Positions 12,042 through 21,353 of a stretch of 64,000 nt of DNA are shown here, piece after piece. Made by a program: the position numbers and the translations under genes. The DNA is from Burkholderiaceae bacterium. GTDB lineage: Bacteria; Pseudomonadota; Gammaproteobacteria; Burkholderiales; Burkholderiaceae_C. The stretch lies in assembly GCA_017992055.1 (NCBI GenBank), contig JAGOPK010000005.1, positions 298,929-362,928 on the forward strand. Reading direction: 5' to 3'. Below the pieces are notes generated by a model. The model was not told the DNA's origin. It did no database searches and was given only the letters and a program-made list of their open reading frames with translations. How positions within the stretch are numbered: position 1 is the first letter of the stretch; each line of letters begins with the position of its first letter.

Positions 12042-13748
12042 ATGAACGCCCAACGCCCGCACCATGCCATCTGGCCCAAGCGCCTGCCGCGCCAGCTGGT
12101 GCTGCCCGAGACCAGCCTGTGGTTCAACCTGGTGGTTTCGGCCACCCGCTATCCCGACAAGGCCGCCTGCCTGTTCTTCGGCCGGCCGCTGGCCTATGCC
12201 GAGCTGAAGCGCCAGGCCGAGGCCCTGGCCGGCTGGCTGCAGGCCCGCGGCGTGGCCAAGGGCGACCGCGTGGCGGTGTTCCTGCAGAACTGCCCGCAGT
12301 TCATCGTCGCCGTGCATGCGGTGCTGCGCGCCGATGCGGTGGTGGTGCCGGTCAACCCGATGAACAAGGCCGACGAGTTCGGCCACTACATCAGCGACCC
12401 CGGCACCAAGGTCGTCATCACCAGCGCCGACCTGGCCGGCATCGTGGCCCAGGCCAATGCCGCGCTGCCCGCGGCCCAGCGTCTGCAGCAGATCCTGGTG
12501 ACACGTTTTGCCGATGCCCTGCCGGCCGAGATCGAGGCCGCCGAGCGGCCCTCGCCGGCCATCCTCGACTGGCTGCTGGCCGATCCGCCGCTGCCCACGG
12601 CCGAGGCGGCCGGCGTGCAGGGCCTGACGCGCTGGACCGAGGCCCTGGCCGCCGGCCTGGAGCCCGGCCCGCACAGCGCCCGCCCCGACGACCTGGCCCT
12701 GCTGCCCTACACCAGCGGCACCACCGGCCTGCCCAAGGGCTGCATGCACAGCCACCGCACGCTGATGCACAACGTGGTCGGCGGCGGCGTCTGGGGCCAT
12801 TCGGGCCCCGAGACGGTGAGCCTGGGCGTGGTGCCGATGTTCCACATCACCGGCTTCATCTACGGCTGCATCGGCGCGGTGGCCGGCGGCGGCACCACGG
12901 TGATCCTGCCGCGCTGGGACCGCGAGCTGGCCGGCCGCCTGATCAGCCGCCACCGCGTCACCCACTGGACCTGCATCCCGACCATGATCATCGATCTGTT
13001 CGGCAGCCCCAACTACGCCAGCTTCGACCTCTCCAGCCTGAAGTACGCCTCGGGCGGCGGCGCGGCCATGCCGCAGGCGGTGGCCGAGCGGCTGCAGCGC
13101 GAGTTTGGCATCACCTTCGCCGAGGGCTACGGCCTCACCGAGACCGCCGCGCCCACCCATGCCAACCCGCCCGAGCGCGCCAAGCTGCAGTGCCTGGGCA
13201 TCCCGATCTTCGGCACCGACTCGCGCATCATCGACCCCGAGACCCTGCAGGAGCTGCCACCCGGCGAGACCGGCGAGATCGTCAGCGCCGGGCCGCAGAT
13301 CTTCCTCGGCTACTGGGGCCATGCCGAGGCGACGAAGGCGGCCTTCATCGAGCTGGAGGGCAAACGCTTCTTCCGCACCGGCGACCTGGGGCGCATGGAC
13401 GAAGAAGGCTATTTCTTCATCACCGACCGGCTCAAGCGCATGATCAATGCCAGCGGCTTCAAGGTCTGGCCCAGCGAGGTGGAGCTGCTGCTGTTCAAGT
13501 GCCCGCAGGTGCAGGAGGCTTGCGTCATCGCCACCCGCGACGCCTACCGCGGCGAAAGCGTCAAGGCGGTGGTGGTGCTGCGAGCCGAGGCGCGCGGCCA
13601 GACCACGGCCGAGGACATCATCGCCTGGGCGCGCGAGCACATGGCGGCCTACAAGGTGCCGCGCAGCGTCGACTTCGTCGAGGCCCTGCCCAAGAGCGGC
13701 TCGGGCAAGGTGATGTGGCGGCTGTTGCAGGAAAAGGAACAGGCCTGA
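12042..13748 (+). CDS. AMP-binding acyl-CoA ligase (long-chain fatty-acid-CoA ligase type)
   Basis: 568 residues of the ANL superfamily, which activates a carboxylic acid through an acyl-AMP and transfers it to CoA. Motifs: YTSGTTGLPKGCMHSH (P-loop), GYGLTETAAPTH, FRTGDLGRMDEEGYFFITDRLKRMI and the C-terminal lysine motif PKSGSGKVMWRLL. The chain length and substrate cannot be read from sequence; MCS/FadD-like length fits medium- or long-chain acids. Start ATG at 12042 (MNAQRPHHAIWPKRLP). It is monocistronic or followed by a small membrane protein, and divergent from the PruR-like gene. Confidence 0.9.
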   Translation: MNAQRPHHAIWPKRLPRQLVLPETSLWFNLVVSATRYPDKAACLFFGRPLAYAELKRQAEALAGWLQARGVAKGDRVAVFLQNCPQFIVAVHAVLRADAVVVPVNPMNKADEFGHYISDPGTKVVITSADLAGIVAQANAALPAAQRLQQILVTRFADALPAEIEAAERPSPAILDWLLADPPLPTAEAAGVQGLTRWTEALAAGLEPGPHSARPDDLALLPYTSGTTGLPKGCMHSHRTLMHNVVGGGVWGHSGPETVSLGVVPMFHITGFIYGCIGAVAGGGTTVILPRWDRELAGRLISRHRVTHWTCIPTMIIDLFGSPNYASFDLSSLKYASGGGAAMPQAVAERLQREFGITFAEGYGLTETAAPTHANPPERAKLQCLGIPIFGTDSRIIDPETLQELPPGETGEIVSAGPQIFLGYWGHAEATKAAFIELEGKRFFRTGDLGRMDEEGYFFITDRLKRMINASGFKVWPSEVELLLFKCPQVQEACVIATRDAYRGESVKAVVVLRAEARGQTTAEDIIAWAREHMAAYKVPRSVDFVEALPKSGSGKVMWRLLQEKEQA

Positions 13749-13787
13749 GCTTGGCAGCCGGGCCGGCGGCGGCGCAGAATCGGCGCC

Positions 13788-14126
13788 ATGAACTCCGCCG
13801 CCCGCTCCGCCCGCCATGCGCTGATCGACTCCGCCCTGTGCCTGGTGCTGGCCTGCGCGGCCATCGCCAGCTTTCTGCCGCCCTGGGTGGCCGACACCGT
13901 GGCCTCGGTGCCGCGCACCGTGGCCACGGCCCTGGTGATCGCGCTGGCCCTGCCGCTGCACTGGGTGTTCCTGGGCCTGGCCGTGCACCGCCTGGGCCGC
14001 TCGCTGCGCGGCTGGCTGGCGCTGGCGGTGCTGCTGTTCCCGGTGGGCGGCGCCGCGGCGCTGATCCTGCTGGGCTGGCTGCAGGCCGAGCCGGCCCCGG
14101 CACCGGCGCCGGCGCCCGCACCCTGA
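13788..14126 (+). CDS. Small hypothetical membrane protein
   Basis: 112 residues with three predicted membrane segments (~10-30, 44-65, 75-96) and a Pro-Ala repeat tail (PAPAPAPAPAP). It starts 39 bases after the acyl-CoA ligase on the same strand and converges with mshP, whose stop is 4 bases away. I do not recognise the family. It is kept as real because the reading frame is bounded by flanking genes and the hydrophobic pattern is regular; function unknown. Confidence 0.6.
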   Translation: MNSAARSARHALIDSALCLVLACAAIASFLPPWVADTVASVPRTVATALVIALALPLHWVFLGLAVHRLGRSLRGWLALAVLLFPVGGAAALILLGWLQAEPAPAPAPAPAP

Positions 14127-14130
14127 GGCG

Positions 14131-14595
14131 TCAGGAGCCGGCGCTGTCCACCGCCTGCACCTGGCGGCGGCGCTCCACATAACCCTGGCCCACCGCGGCC
14201 GCGGCATCGGGGCAGTCGCTGGCGGCATTGCAGGCCACGGCGTCGATGGTGTAGACGCGCAGCGTGGCCGGCACGCCGGCGGCCGATTCGCCTTCGTTGA
14301 AGACCCGCGAATCGCAGACCACGCGCACGCGCATGCCCAGGTCGCTGCCCAGGTCCAGCACCTGGCTGGCATTGCTGCAGGCGGTCCAGCTGCCCTTGAA
14401 GGCCTGGTACAGCCCCCATTCGGTGCCGGCGCGGGCGGCGGCATGGGCGCGCAGCGCCAGCAGGTCCTGCGTGGCCGTGGCCTGCGACTGCTGGCCCAGG
14501 CGCAGCACCGCCGCGGCCAGGCTGGCCAGCACCACCAGGGTCACGATCACGGCCACGGCACCCAGGCCGCGGCGGATGGGGCGGGCCGGCGTCAT
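14131..14595 (-). CDS. mshP: MSHA pilus biogenesis protein MshP
   Basis: 154 residues, with a basic N-terminus and one hydrophobic helix (GAVAVIVTLVVLASLAAAVLRLG) like the PilX/MshP minor pilin-like proteins, then a globular part with cysteines (C-x7-type spacing). It is the last gene of the MSHA operon and overlaps mshO by ATGA. The assignment rests mostly on position and the helix pattern: MshP sequences diverge strongly. Confidence 0.8.
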   Translation of the reverse strand: MTPARPIRRGLGAVAVIVTLVVLASLAAAVLRLGQQSQATATQDLLALRAHAAARAGTEWGLYQAFKGSWTACSNASQVLDLGSDLGMRVRVVCDSRVFNEGESAAGVPATLRVYTIDAVACNAASDCPDAAAAVGQGYVERRRQVQAVDSAGS

Positions 14596-15461
14596 GGCGT
14601 GTTCACCACATGCGCGCCGACCAGCAGGCTGGCGGTCTCGCCATTGCGCGTGAACTCCAGCTGCAGCGACATGTAGCCGCTCTGCTGGGTGGCGCCCTGG
14701 TTGGGGTCGTAGAGGAAGCGGCAGCTGCGCAGGCCGGTGGCCAGCACCACGCCGCCGGCGGTGGACGGGCAGCTGCCCGGCACCGCCGCATTGAAGCCGT
14801 AGCGCGACAGCCGCAGCAGCCGGCCCGGCGCATTGCCGGCGGCGTCCAGCGTGCTGCCGGTGCCGCTGCAGACGTAGAACACCGCCTGCTGGGCATCGGG
14901 CACGATGACGAAGCGCCCGCCCTCGTAGCCCAGCGGGAACTGCAGCGCATTCAGCGCGATGCGGTGGCGGCCCAGGCTGGCCGCCGGCGTGCTGATCGCG
15001 GTGATGGCGCTGCGGTTGACGCCGCTGTAGACGTCGTTGGGGTTCTGGTTGTCGACCACCAGCCAGTCGCCGGCGGACGGCAGCGTGGCCAGCGGCGACA
15101 GCACGTCGAAGCTGCTGGTGGCCTGGCTGGCATCGGCCGGCTGCGAGCCGGCATTGACGGTGTCGGCGGCGCGGCGGTAGCGCCCGCCGGCGCTGGTGGG
15201 CACCAGCTCGAAGCACTGGTCGTTGGGCGCACGGATCGAGTTGGGCACGGCCAGGCGGATGTCCTGCTGCATGCGGCGCAGCGCATGGTCGGCCTCGGCC
15301 ACCAGGCTGGCGCGGCTGCGTGCGCCCAGCCAGGCGTCGAAGGCCGGGCGGAAGAACACCGCCAGCGTCGCGCCCAGCACGCCGATGACCACCAGCACCA
15401 CGATCAGCTCCACCAGCGTGAAGCCGCGTGCCGCCGCCGTTGGGCAGGGCCGGTGCGTCAT
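14592..15461 (-). CDS. mshO: MSHA minor prepilin MshO
   Basis: 289 residues with a class III/IV prepilin leader cleaved at RG-FTLVELIVVLVVIGVL (Glu5 of the mature form present). The large C-terminal domain includes CSGTGSTLDAAGN and VLATGLRSCRFLYDPNQGATQQSGYMSL, the latter typical of GspJ/MshO-like minor pilins. Position after mshD and before mshP matches the Vibrio order C-D-O-P. Its stop and the mshP start overlap as ATGA. Confidence 0.88.
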   Translation of the reverse strand: MTHRPCPTAAARGFTLVELIVVLVVIGVLGATLAVFFRPAFDAWLGARSRASLVAEADHALRRMQQDIRLAVPNSIRAPNDQCFELVPTSAGGRYRRAADTVNAGSQPADASQATSSFDVLSPLATLPSAGDWLVVDNQNPNDVYSGVNRSAITAISTPAASLGRHRIALNALQFPLGYEGGRFVIVPDAQQAVFYVCSGTGSTLDAAGNAPGRLLRLSRYGFNAAVPGSCPSTAGGVVLATGLRSCRFLYDPNQGATQQSGYMSLQLEFTRNGETASLLVGAHVVNTP

Positions 15462-15931
15462 GAGGCGTAGTCCAGCCGCCAGCCCACCAGCTGCAGGCTC
15501 TGGCCGCCATGGCTGACGGTGACCACGATGCGCTTGGCCGCGCCACCGCCCACGCCGCCCAGCGTGGCATTGGCCACGCTGATGCTCAGGTTGTAGCGCG
15601 CCAGCAGCGCGATCGGCGTGCCGTCGATGCTGCAGATGCCGGTGCTGCTGTGGCCGTGGTAGTCGGCCACGTCGTTGAAGCTGTCGCGGGCGCAGCCGGC
15701 CGGCGCGGCATTGGCGGCCGCGGCAAAGGGTTTGAGCTGGATCTCCTCCATCAGCGTCTGCGCCACCGCCTGCAGCTGCTTTTGCACCACCGGGTCGGCG
15801 CTGCTGCGCGCCACCGTGCGCAACGCCAGCAGCACGCCGGCCAGGCCCACGCCGAGCACGACGATGGCGATGATGACCTCGGGCAGCGTGAAGCCGCGCT
15901 GGCGTCGCCTGCGATCGGCACTACTGCACAT
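15458..15931 (-). CDS. mshD: MSHA minor prepilin MshD
   Basis: 157 residues with prepilin leader QRG-FTLPEVIIAIVVLGVGLAGVL (mature Glu5 present), then LMEEIQLKPF and two Cys-bearing loops. It is a minor pilin likely placed at the pilus tip with MshC and MshO. It overlaps mshC by 11 bases upstream and mshO by ATGA downstream, giving translational coupling along the operon. Confidence 0.85.
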   Translation of the reverse strand: MCSSADRRRRQRGFTLPEVIIAIVVLGVGLAGVLLALRTVARSSADPVVQKQLQAVAQTLMEEIQLKPFAAAANAAPAGCARDSFNDVADYHGHSSTGICSIDGTPIALLARYNLSISVANATLGGVGGGAAKRIVVTVSHGGQSLQLVGWRLDYAS

Positions 15932-16412
15932 GGCCGGTGGCTCCGCGCAGCTGGATGGCCGGCTGGCCGGTGATGGCGATGCTCACGTCCACCGGCGTGG
16001 CGCCGGCGCCGTCGCTGGTGATGCGGCCGTCGGGCTGGAAGTACAGCGTGCCGGCCGGGCTCTGAACGATGGCCGTGGCGTTGCCGTCGTGGGCCCAGCG
16101 CGCATCGCCGTCGGCGCCATTCAGCACGCTGCCGCAGCTGCTGGCCGGGTTGGCCGCGGCGATCGCCAGCCGCACCTCGCCGGTGGCCACGCTGGCGCAG
16201 ACCAGGCGGCGGTGGCCGGCGGCCAGCGTGCGCGCATGCTGCAGCGCGGCCAGCACCTGGTCGCGCCAGGCCGCGTCGCGCAGGCTGAAGGCGCCGCCCA
16301 GGCGCGGCAGCAGCATCGCCGACAGCAGGCCCAGCAGCAGCAGCACGGCGATCAGCTCGACCAGGGTGAAGCCGCGCTGCGGCCGCCGGGGCTCAGAAGA
16401 TCTCGCGGACAT
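15921..16412 (-). CDS. mshC: MSHA minor prepilin MshC
   Basis: 163 residues. Prepilin leader QRG-FTLVELIAVLLLLGLLSAMLLPRL with mature Glu5; the GspH-like C-terminal part has ALQHARTLAAGHRRLVCASV and paired cysteines. Its start lies 20 bases inside the end of the MshQ-like gene. MshC is a type IV minor pilin required for pilus assembly in Vibrio. Confidence 0.86.
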   Translation of the reverse strand: MSARSSEPRRPQRGFTLVELIAVLLLLGLLSAMLLPRLGGAFSLRDAAWRDQVLAALQHARTLAAGHRRLVCASVATGEVRLAIAAANPASSCGSVLNGADGDARWAHDGNATAIVQSPAGTLYFQPDGRITSDGAGATPVDVSIAITGQPAIQLRGATGHVQ

Positions 16413-19400
16413 GGCTGGTGCGCCGGGTTTCGGGGGCGAACACGCCGAAGCTGGCGCGGGCCGCGGGGTCGCGGTCCCAGGCGCTGCTGCAGGCGCCGTT
16501 GCGGCTGCGCAGCCAGGGCCGCTGCGCGCCGGTGCTGGCCGGGTGGCTGGACAGGCAGGACTGGTCGGTGGTGGTGGTGCCCAGGTTGATCGCCAGGTCC
16601 ACGCTGAGGCTGCGGCCGGCCGGCGAGGGCGCGGCCAGGGTCAGCAGGCCGCGGCCGGCCGACAGCGTCACCGCCGAGGCGCTGGTGCTGGTGGCCGTGG
16701 CATTGCCGGCGGCGTCGCGCGGGTTGCTGATGGCCACCGCCGCGGCCGGCAGCGTGCTGCAGTGGTCCTCGGCATTGACCAGCCAGGAGGCGCCGCCCCA
16801 GTGCTCGGCGGTCACCGCCAGCTGCAGCGCGCTGGCCGCGGCGCCGGTGGCATTGGCCAGGCGCAGCCGGCCGCTGCGGATGGCCGCCGTGGCCTCGGCG
16901 CCGCTCACGCCCTGCGAGCTGGTCTCGCCGTCGCTGGCGCGCAGCGTCAGCGTCGACGGCGCGGTGGTCGGGCTGGTGAAGCTGAACACCGGCGCGGCGC
17001 TGGCCTGGCCCAGCGTGGCGCCGCTGCCGAAGGCGCTGGCGGCCAGCGTGTGGGCGCTGAAGCTGCCGGCCACGCCAGCGGCGTCGCTGAGCGTGACCAG
17101 GCGCGCAAAGGCGCCGCGGTAGTTGGGCGTCACCGCCGGCGGGCTGGCCCCGTCCATCGCCGCCACGGTGACGCTGGTGATGGGCTGGCCCGAGTAGGTG
17201 AAGCTGCCGCAGCCGGCGGTGGTCAGAGTGCTGCGCAGATGGGCCGGGCGCACGCGGCCGATCAGCGTGGACTGGCCGCTCACCGTGGCGCCCAGCCAGC
17301 TGGTGCTGGCGGCGATGCGCAGCGCGCCCGACTGGCTCCAGCGCTGGCTCAGCGTGCCGCTGCTGCCGGCGGTCACGCTGGCGCTGCTCACCGCCAGGCT
17401 GCCGGCCTGGCCGCCCGAGGGCGCCAGCAGCGTCGGCGACAGGGCGACCGTGCCGCTGACGCCGGGGGCCACAGGGTTGTCGGACAGGTCGGTGTCGGCA
17501 TCGGCCGTCCACAGCGCGGCAAAGGCGCTGACGGCGAAGCTGTCGCCGGCCTTGCCCACCGCGGCGGCGGCGCCGGCGGCGCTGTCGCAGCCGGCCGAGG
17601 CGCCGGCCGCGCAGGCGCTTTGCGCCGCGGCGGCGGCGGCCCAGGCGGCGGGCACCGACACGCCCAGGCCCACCGGCAGGGCCGTGACCGTGGCGCTGCC
17701 GTCCAGGGTCTGCGTCGGCGAGCTGCTGCTGAGCCGGCCCGACAGCGTGAAGCGGCCGCTGTCCATGTGCTTGAGCCACAGCGTGGCCAGGGCGTTGCTG
17801 TCGAAGCTCAGGCTGGCGAAGGTGGCCGAGCCCGGCATCGAGGTGGCCAGCGCGCTGTAGCCGCCGCCCTGGGCCGTGGCCACCTGGGGCGTGCCGCCCA
17901 CCGTGACCCCGGCCGAGCTGCTGCTGGCCGAGAAGGCGGCGGGCGTCACCGGGCTGGCCCACAGCTTGAGGCTGGCACCGGCCAGGCCACGCACGGCCAC
18001 GCAGCTCTGCGGCGGGCTGCTGCCCACCGATTCGACCGCCTGCACGGTGAAGGATGCGGGCTTGCCGCCGGTCATCGCCGGCACGCTGAACAGCAGTCCG
18101 CCGTTGGTCGAGGTCCAGGTGCAGCTGCCGCCGCTGCCATTGCAGCGCAGCGCCTGGCCGGTGGCCGGCGAGGCGCTGGCGGCCAGCGCCGCCGTGCCGG
18201 GCGTCAGGTAGAAGTCCTTGGTGGCGCTGGACTGGCCCCAGCCCAGGGCCAGCGTGGCATCGTTGCCGCTCTGCCACCAGGCGCTGGCGCCGCCGCTCAG
18301 CGCCGTTGCCGACAGCGTCACCAGCGTGCCCTTGGTGTAGGGGTTGGTGCAGGGGAAGCTGGAATCGGCGCAGGCCAGCACGGTCAGCGTCGCCGGCGTG
18401 CAGGCCACGCCGTTCCAGCTGCCGTGGCGCAGCTCCAGGTGGTCGATGACAAAGCTGTCGCAGGCATGGGTGTCGTTCATGCGCGCCACCACCTGGGCAT
18501 CGGTGGGCACGTAGTTCAGCACCTGCACCTCGTCGATGGCCGCATCGGCCGAGTTCACCGTGCCGCCGGTGCCGGCCAGGCCCGAGGGGTTGTCGCCGAT
18601 GTGGATGGCACCCAGCGATGCCGGCAGCGAGCCGTCGCTGGTGAAGCTGCTGCTGGCCAGCTTGCTGCCGTTGACATAGATCGCCATCGAGTCGGCGTTG
18701 GCCGAGGGGCTGCCGTTGAAGTTCCACACCACGGCCACATGCTGCCAGCTGCCGGCGGCAAAGCCCTGGGCCGCGGTCTCCACGGCCCGGGTCACGCCCA
18801 GGCTGTCGGTGACCACGAAGCGCAGCGCGCCGCTGGCGCGCCGCGTCAGGTAGAACCATTCGCCGTTGGCCGTGGTGGCGTCGATCAGCTGGGCGTCGCG
18901 CACGCCGGACCAGGCGGTATTGGCCTTGACCCACAGCAGCACCGCACCGGTGCCGGCCAGCGTGGTGGCGCCGCTGGCGTTGAAGCTGGCGCCCAGGCGC
19001 AGCGCGCTGACGGTGGCGGCGCTGGTGTTCAGCGGGATGTCGGTGGCGCGGCAGACCTTGCCGGCCGCCGTGACCTGGGCCGCGCCCAGCGCCATGCCGT
19101 GCAGGTTGTTGCCGCTGCTGTCGCGCACCTGGCCGGCGCCGCCGGCCGACCAGGCGCCTTCTTCGGCCTGGTGGTAGGCCAGCACCGGCGAGGGGATGTA
19201 GAAGATGATGGCGCTGTTGGGCGGCGGCTCGGTCGAGGCGCCGAACTCCAGCACGTCGTAGTCGCTGCTGTGCAGCTGCCAGCCGACCTCGGCCGTGCCG
19301 GTGCCGCCGTGGCTGATGGTGCCGTACTGGTAGACGAAGCTGCCGTTCTCGTTGAGGATCACCTGCACGTCGAACGAGCCGCTGCTGTTGCTGGTGCTGA

Positions 19401-20793
19401 CCCATTCGGGCACGTGGTACCAGGTGACGACGAACTTGCGCGTCGGCGCCGTGCCGATGGTGGCCACGCTGACGTAGCAGCTGGCCAGGCTCAGGCAGCT
19501 GGTCTTGCTGGAGGCGCTGGGGTAATCGGGCTTCTCGGCCAGGTTGGTCGGGTCGAGGTCGACGCCGAAGACCTTCATCGTCGCATTCATCGCGCTGTCG
19601 GGCAGCGCATACGGATAGGTCTGCGGTGGCCCGAGGTTGCTGGTGCCGGCGCCGCAGGTGGTGTTGCTGCCGAACTGCAGGCGGCCGTTGGCCATCACCC
19701 GCACCGAGGTGTAGGCGGTGGTGCCGAAGCTGAAGCTGAAGCCCAGCGGAATGCTGTCGCTGAGGGTGTCGTCGATGGTCGGCGGCGTGGTCGCGCAGTT
19801 GCCGCCGCCGTTGAACTTGTAGGGCGTGGTGTTGGCGCCGATCTTGGTGTGGCCGCTGGAGTCGATCCAGGCAAAGGGCTGCGAGGCATTGCTGTAGGTC
19901 GGCGTCACCGGCGCCGGGCTGGCGGCGCACAGGGCCGGCATGGCGCTGCCGCTCTGGTTGTTGACGCAGCTGCTGCCGCAGCTGCCGGAGCCGCAGCACA
20001 CCGAGTGGACGTTGGCGCCGCCGCCCAGCACGATGCTGGCCGAGGAAGTGCTCTTCAGGCAGGCGTCGATGCGGCTGTCCTGGCCCAGGCTGATGCTGCC
20101 GCTGCTGGTGGTCAGCGTGCTGTACAGGCGGGCGCGGTAGCCGATGTCGACCGCGCCGCCGCCGCCGGTGATGGCGCCGCTGACGTTGGCCTCCTGGCCG
20201 ATGGTGATGCTGCCGCCGGTGCTGACCGAGCCGCCGATGTTGCTGCGGTAGCCGATGTTGATGGCGCCGCTGCCGCTGCTGCTGACCGAGCCGCTGACGC
20301 TGTTGCTCTCGGTCAGCGTGATGGCGCCGCTGGCGCTGGACAGGCTGCCGGTGACCGCGGTGGTCCAGCGCAGCACCAGGCTGCCGCTGCCGGTGGTGGT
20401 CAGGCTGCCGGTGACGGTGGCGGCGCCCGACTCGTCGTCGATGCTGCCGGCGCTGACCGTGGCCACCAGCTCGGTCTGGTACTGCAGCAGCAGGCGGCCG
20501 CTGACGTTCAGGCGCAGGTCGGCGGCATTGCCGCCGGCGTTGATGCGCGCATTGGCGGTGGACAGGTTGCCGCTGACGTTGATCGTCGCCGGCTTGGGCG
20601 AGCCGATGCTGACGGTGTCGCCATGGCCCAGGGTCAGGCTGCCGCAGTTGTAGGTGCCGCTGCTGCCGCTGCAGCCGGGCGGCAGCGCGCCGGGAAAGCT
20701 GTAGCTGGCCGCCAGCAGCGGGCCGCAGCCCAGGGCCAGCAGCAGCGCGGCCAGCCAGCGCCAGAGGCTCGCGACGGACAGGCGCCTGCGCAT
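16393..20793 (-). CDS. mshQ: MshQ-like giant surface protein (LamG and DUF6701)
   Basis: 1466 residues. A signal peptide (~1-29, LLAA-SYSFPG) is followed by a Gly/Ser/Thr repeat region (~30-270) with recurring short strands such as GAINIGYRS, GSITIGQEA, GAVDIGYRA and GSISLGQDS (a likely beta-solenoid), a Cys-rich spot (VCCGSGSCGSSC), a nidogen-like domain (~320-540), a LamG/concanavalin fold (~560-750) and a C-terminal DUF6701 region ending DRDPAARASFGVF. It is probably a pilus-associated adhesin. Start ATG at 20793 was preferred because it begins the signal peptide; the upstream extension would enter mshA. The position between mshA and mshC is unusual, as in Vibrio mshQ is last. Confidence 0.88.
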   Translation of the reverse strand: MRRRLSVASLWRWLAALLLALGCGPLLAASYSFPGALPPGCSGSSGTYNCGSLTLGHGDTVSIGSPKPATINVSGNLSTANARINAGGNAADLRLNVSGRLLLQYQTELVATVSAGSIDDESGAATVTGSLTTTGSGSLVLRWTTAVTGSLSSASGAITLTESNSVSGSVSSSGSGAINIGYRSNIGGSVSTGGSITIGQEANVSGAITGGGGAVDIGYRARLYSTLTTSSGSISLGQDSRIDACLKSTSSASIVLGGGANVHSVCCGSGSCGSSCVNNQSGSAMPALCAASPAPVTPTYSNASQPFAWIDSSGHTKIGANTTPYKFNGGGNCATTPPTIDDTLSDSIPLGFSFSFGTTAYTSVRVMANGRLQFGSNTTCGAGTSNLGPPQTYPYALPDSAMNATMKVFGVDLDPTNLAEKPDYPSASSKTSCLSLASCYVSVATIGTAPTRKFVVTWYHVPEWVSTSNSSGSFDVQVILNENGSFVYQYGTISHGGTGTAEVGWQLHSSDYDVLEFGASTEPPPNSAIIFYIPSPVLAYHQAEEGAWSAGGAGQVRDSSGNNLHGMALGAAQVTAAGKVCRATDIPLNTSAATVSALRLGASFNASGATTLAGTGAVLLWVKANTAWSGVRDAQLIDATTANGEWFYLTRRASGALRFVVTDSLGVTRAVETAAQGFAAGSWQHVAVVWNFNGSPSANADSMAIYVNGSKLASSSFTSDGSLPASLGAIHIGDNPSGLAGTGGTVNSADAAIDEVQVLNYVPTDAQVVARMNDTHACDSFVIDHLELRHGSWNGVACTPATLTVLACADSSFPCTNPYTKGTLVTLSATALSGGASAWWQSGNDATLALGWGQSSATKDFYLTPGTAALAASASPATGQALRCNGSGGSCTWTSTNGGLLFSVPAMTGGKPASFTVQAVESVGSSPPQSCVAVRGLAGASLKLWASPVTPAAFSASSSSAGVTVGGTPQVATAQGGGYSALATSMPGSATFASLSFDSNALATLWLKHMDSGRFTLSGRLSSSSPTQTLDGSATVTALPVGLGVSVPAAWAAAAAAQSACAAGASAGCDSAAGAAAAVGKAGDSFAVSAFAALWTADADTDLSDNPVAPGVSGTVALSPTLLAPSGGQAGSLAVSSASVTAGSSGTLSQRWSQSGALRIAASTSWLGATVSGQSTLIGRVRPAHLRSTLTTAGCGSFTYSGQPITSVTVAAMDGASPPAVTPNYRGAFARLVTLSDAAGVAGSFSAHTLAASAFGSGATLGQASAAPVFSFTSPTTAPSTLTLRASDGETSSQGVSGAEATAAIRSGRLRLANATGAAASALQLAVTAEHWGGASWLVNAEDHCSTLPAAAVAISNPRDAAGNATATSTSASAVTLSAGRGLLTLAAPSPAGRSLSVDLAINLGTTTTDQSCLSSHPASTGAQRPWLRSRNGACSSAWDRDPAARASFGVFAPETRRTSHVREIF

Positions 20794-20815
20794 GCCGGCC
20801 GCGGCCTGCTCAGCC

Positions 20816-21229
20816 TCAGTTGCCGGCGGCCAGACCGGTGAAGGTGGCCGTGGCGCCGCCATTGGTCTGGGTGATGGTGCAGGTGTCCTCGTCGCCGTTG
20901 GCCACCGCGCTGTCGGCGCCGTCGATGGGCAGGGTGGCGACGGTGTAGCCCGACGGCATGCCGCCCTGCAGGATGGTGCCGACCTGGTCGCAGTTGCTGA
21001 TCTGCACGCACTTGCCGGCGGTGGGCACGTGCTGGGTCACGGCGCAGCCGCTGAAGTTGATGGTCATGGCACTGGCCGCCGCGCCGGCCACGCCGCCCAG
21101 CGCCGCCGTCTTGGCATTGCCGCTGACGTCGATGAACTTGGGCAGGGCCACGGCGGCGAGGATGCCGAGGACGACGATGACGACGATCAGCTCGATCATC
21201 GTGAAACCGAATTGGCGGACCTTGTTCAT
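20816..21229 (-). CDS. mshA: MSHA major pilin
   Basis: 137 residues. Leader MNKVRQFG is cut before FTMIELIVVIVVLGILAAVALPKF; mature Glu5 is present. The globular part has four cysteines that could form two disulfides, and a C-terminal TCTITQTNGGATATFTG strand. A strong Shine-Dalgarno (AGGAG) lies about 9 bases before the ATG. The 124-base spacer upstream, the largest gap in the cluster, suits a separate promoter for the abundant subunit. Confidence 0.93.
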   Translation of the reverse strand: MNKVRQFGFTMIELIVVIVVLGILAAVALPKFIDVSGNAKTAALGGVAGAAASAMTINFSGCAVTQHVPTAGKCVQISNCDQVGTILQGGMPSGYTVATLPIDGADSAVANGDEDTCTITQTNGGATATFTGLAAGN

Positions 21230-21353
21230 GGGAGTACTCCTGTGGGATGGCGGGTGGGACGGGTTGCGGTTGGGGGCCTGGAAGGCTTATCGGCGGTGGA
21301 CGGCGGGGGCTTGAGCATTTCGAGCGCTGGATTTGCGGGTTTGGGCGGGCCGG

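Noticed and set aside
16069-20841. 1590-residue plus-strand reading frame
   Set aside because: Shadow of mshQ in reverse; no domain, highly biased Gly/Ala/Arg/Gln composition.
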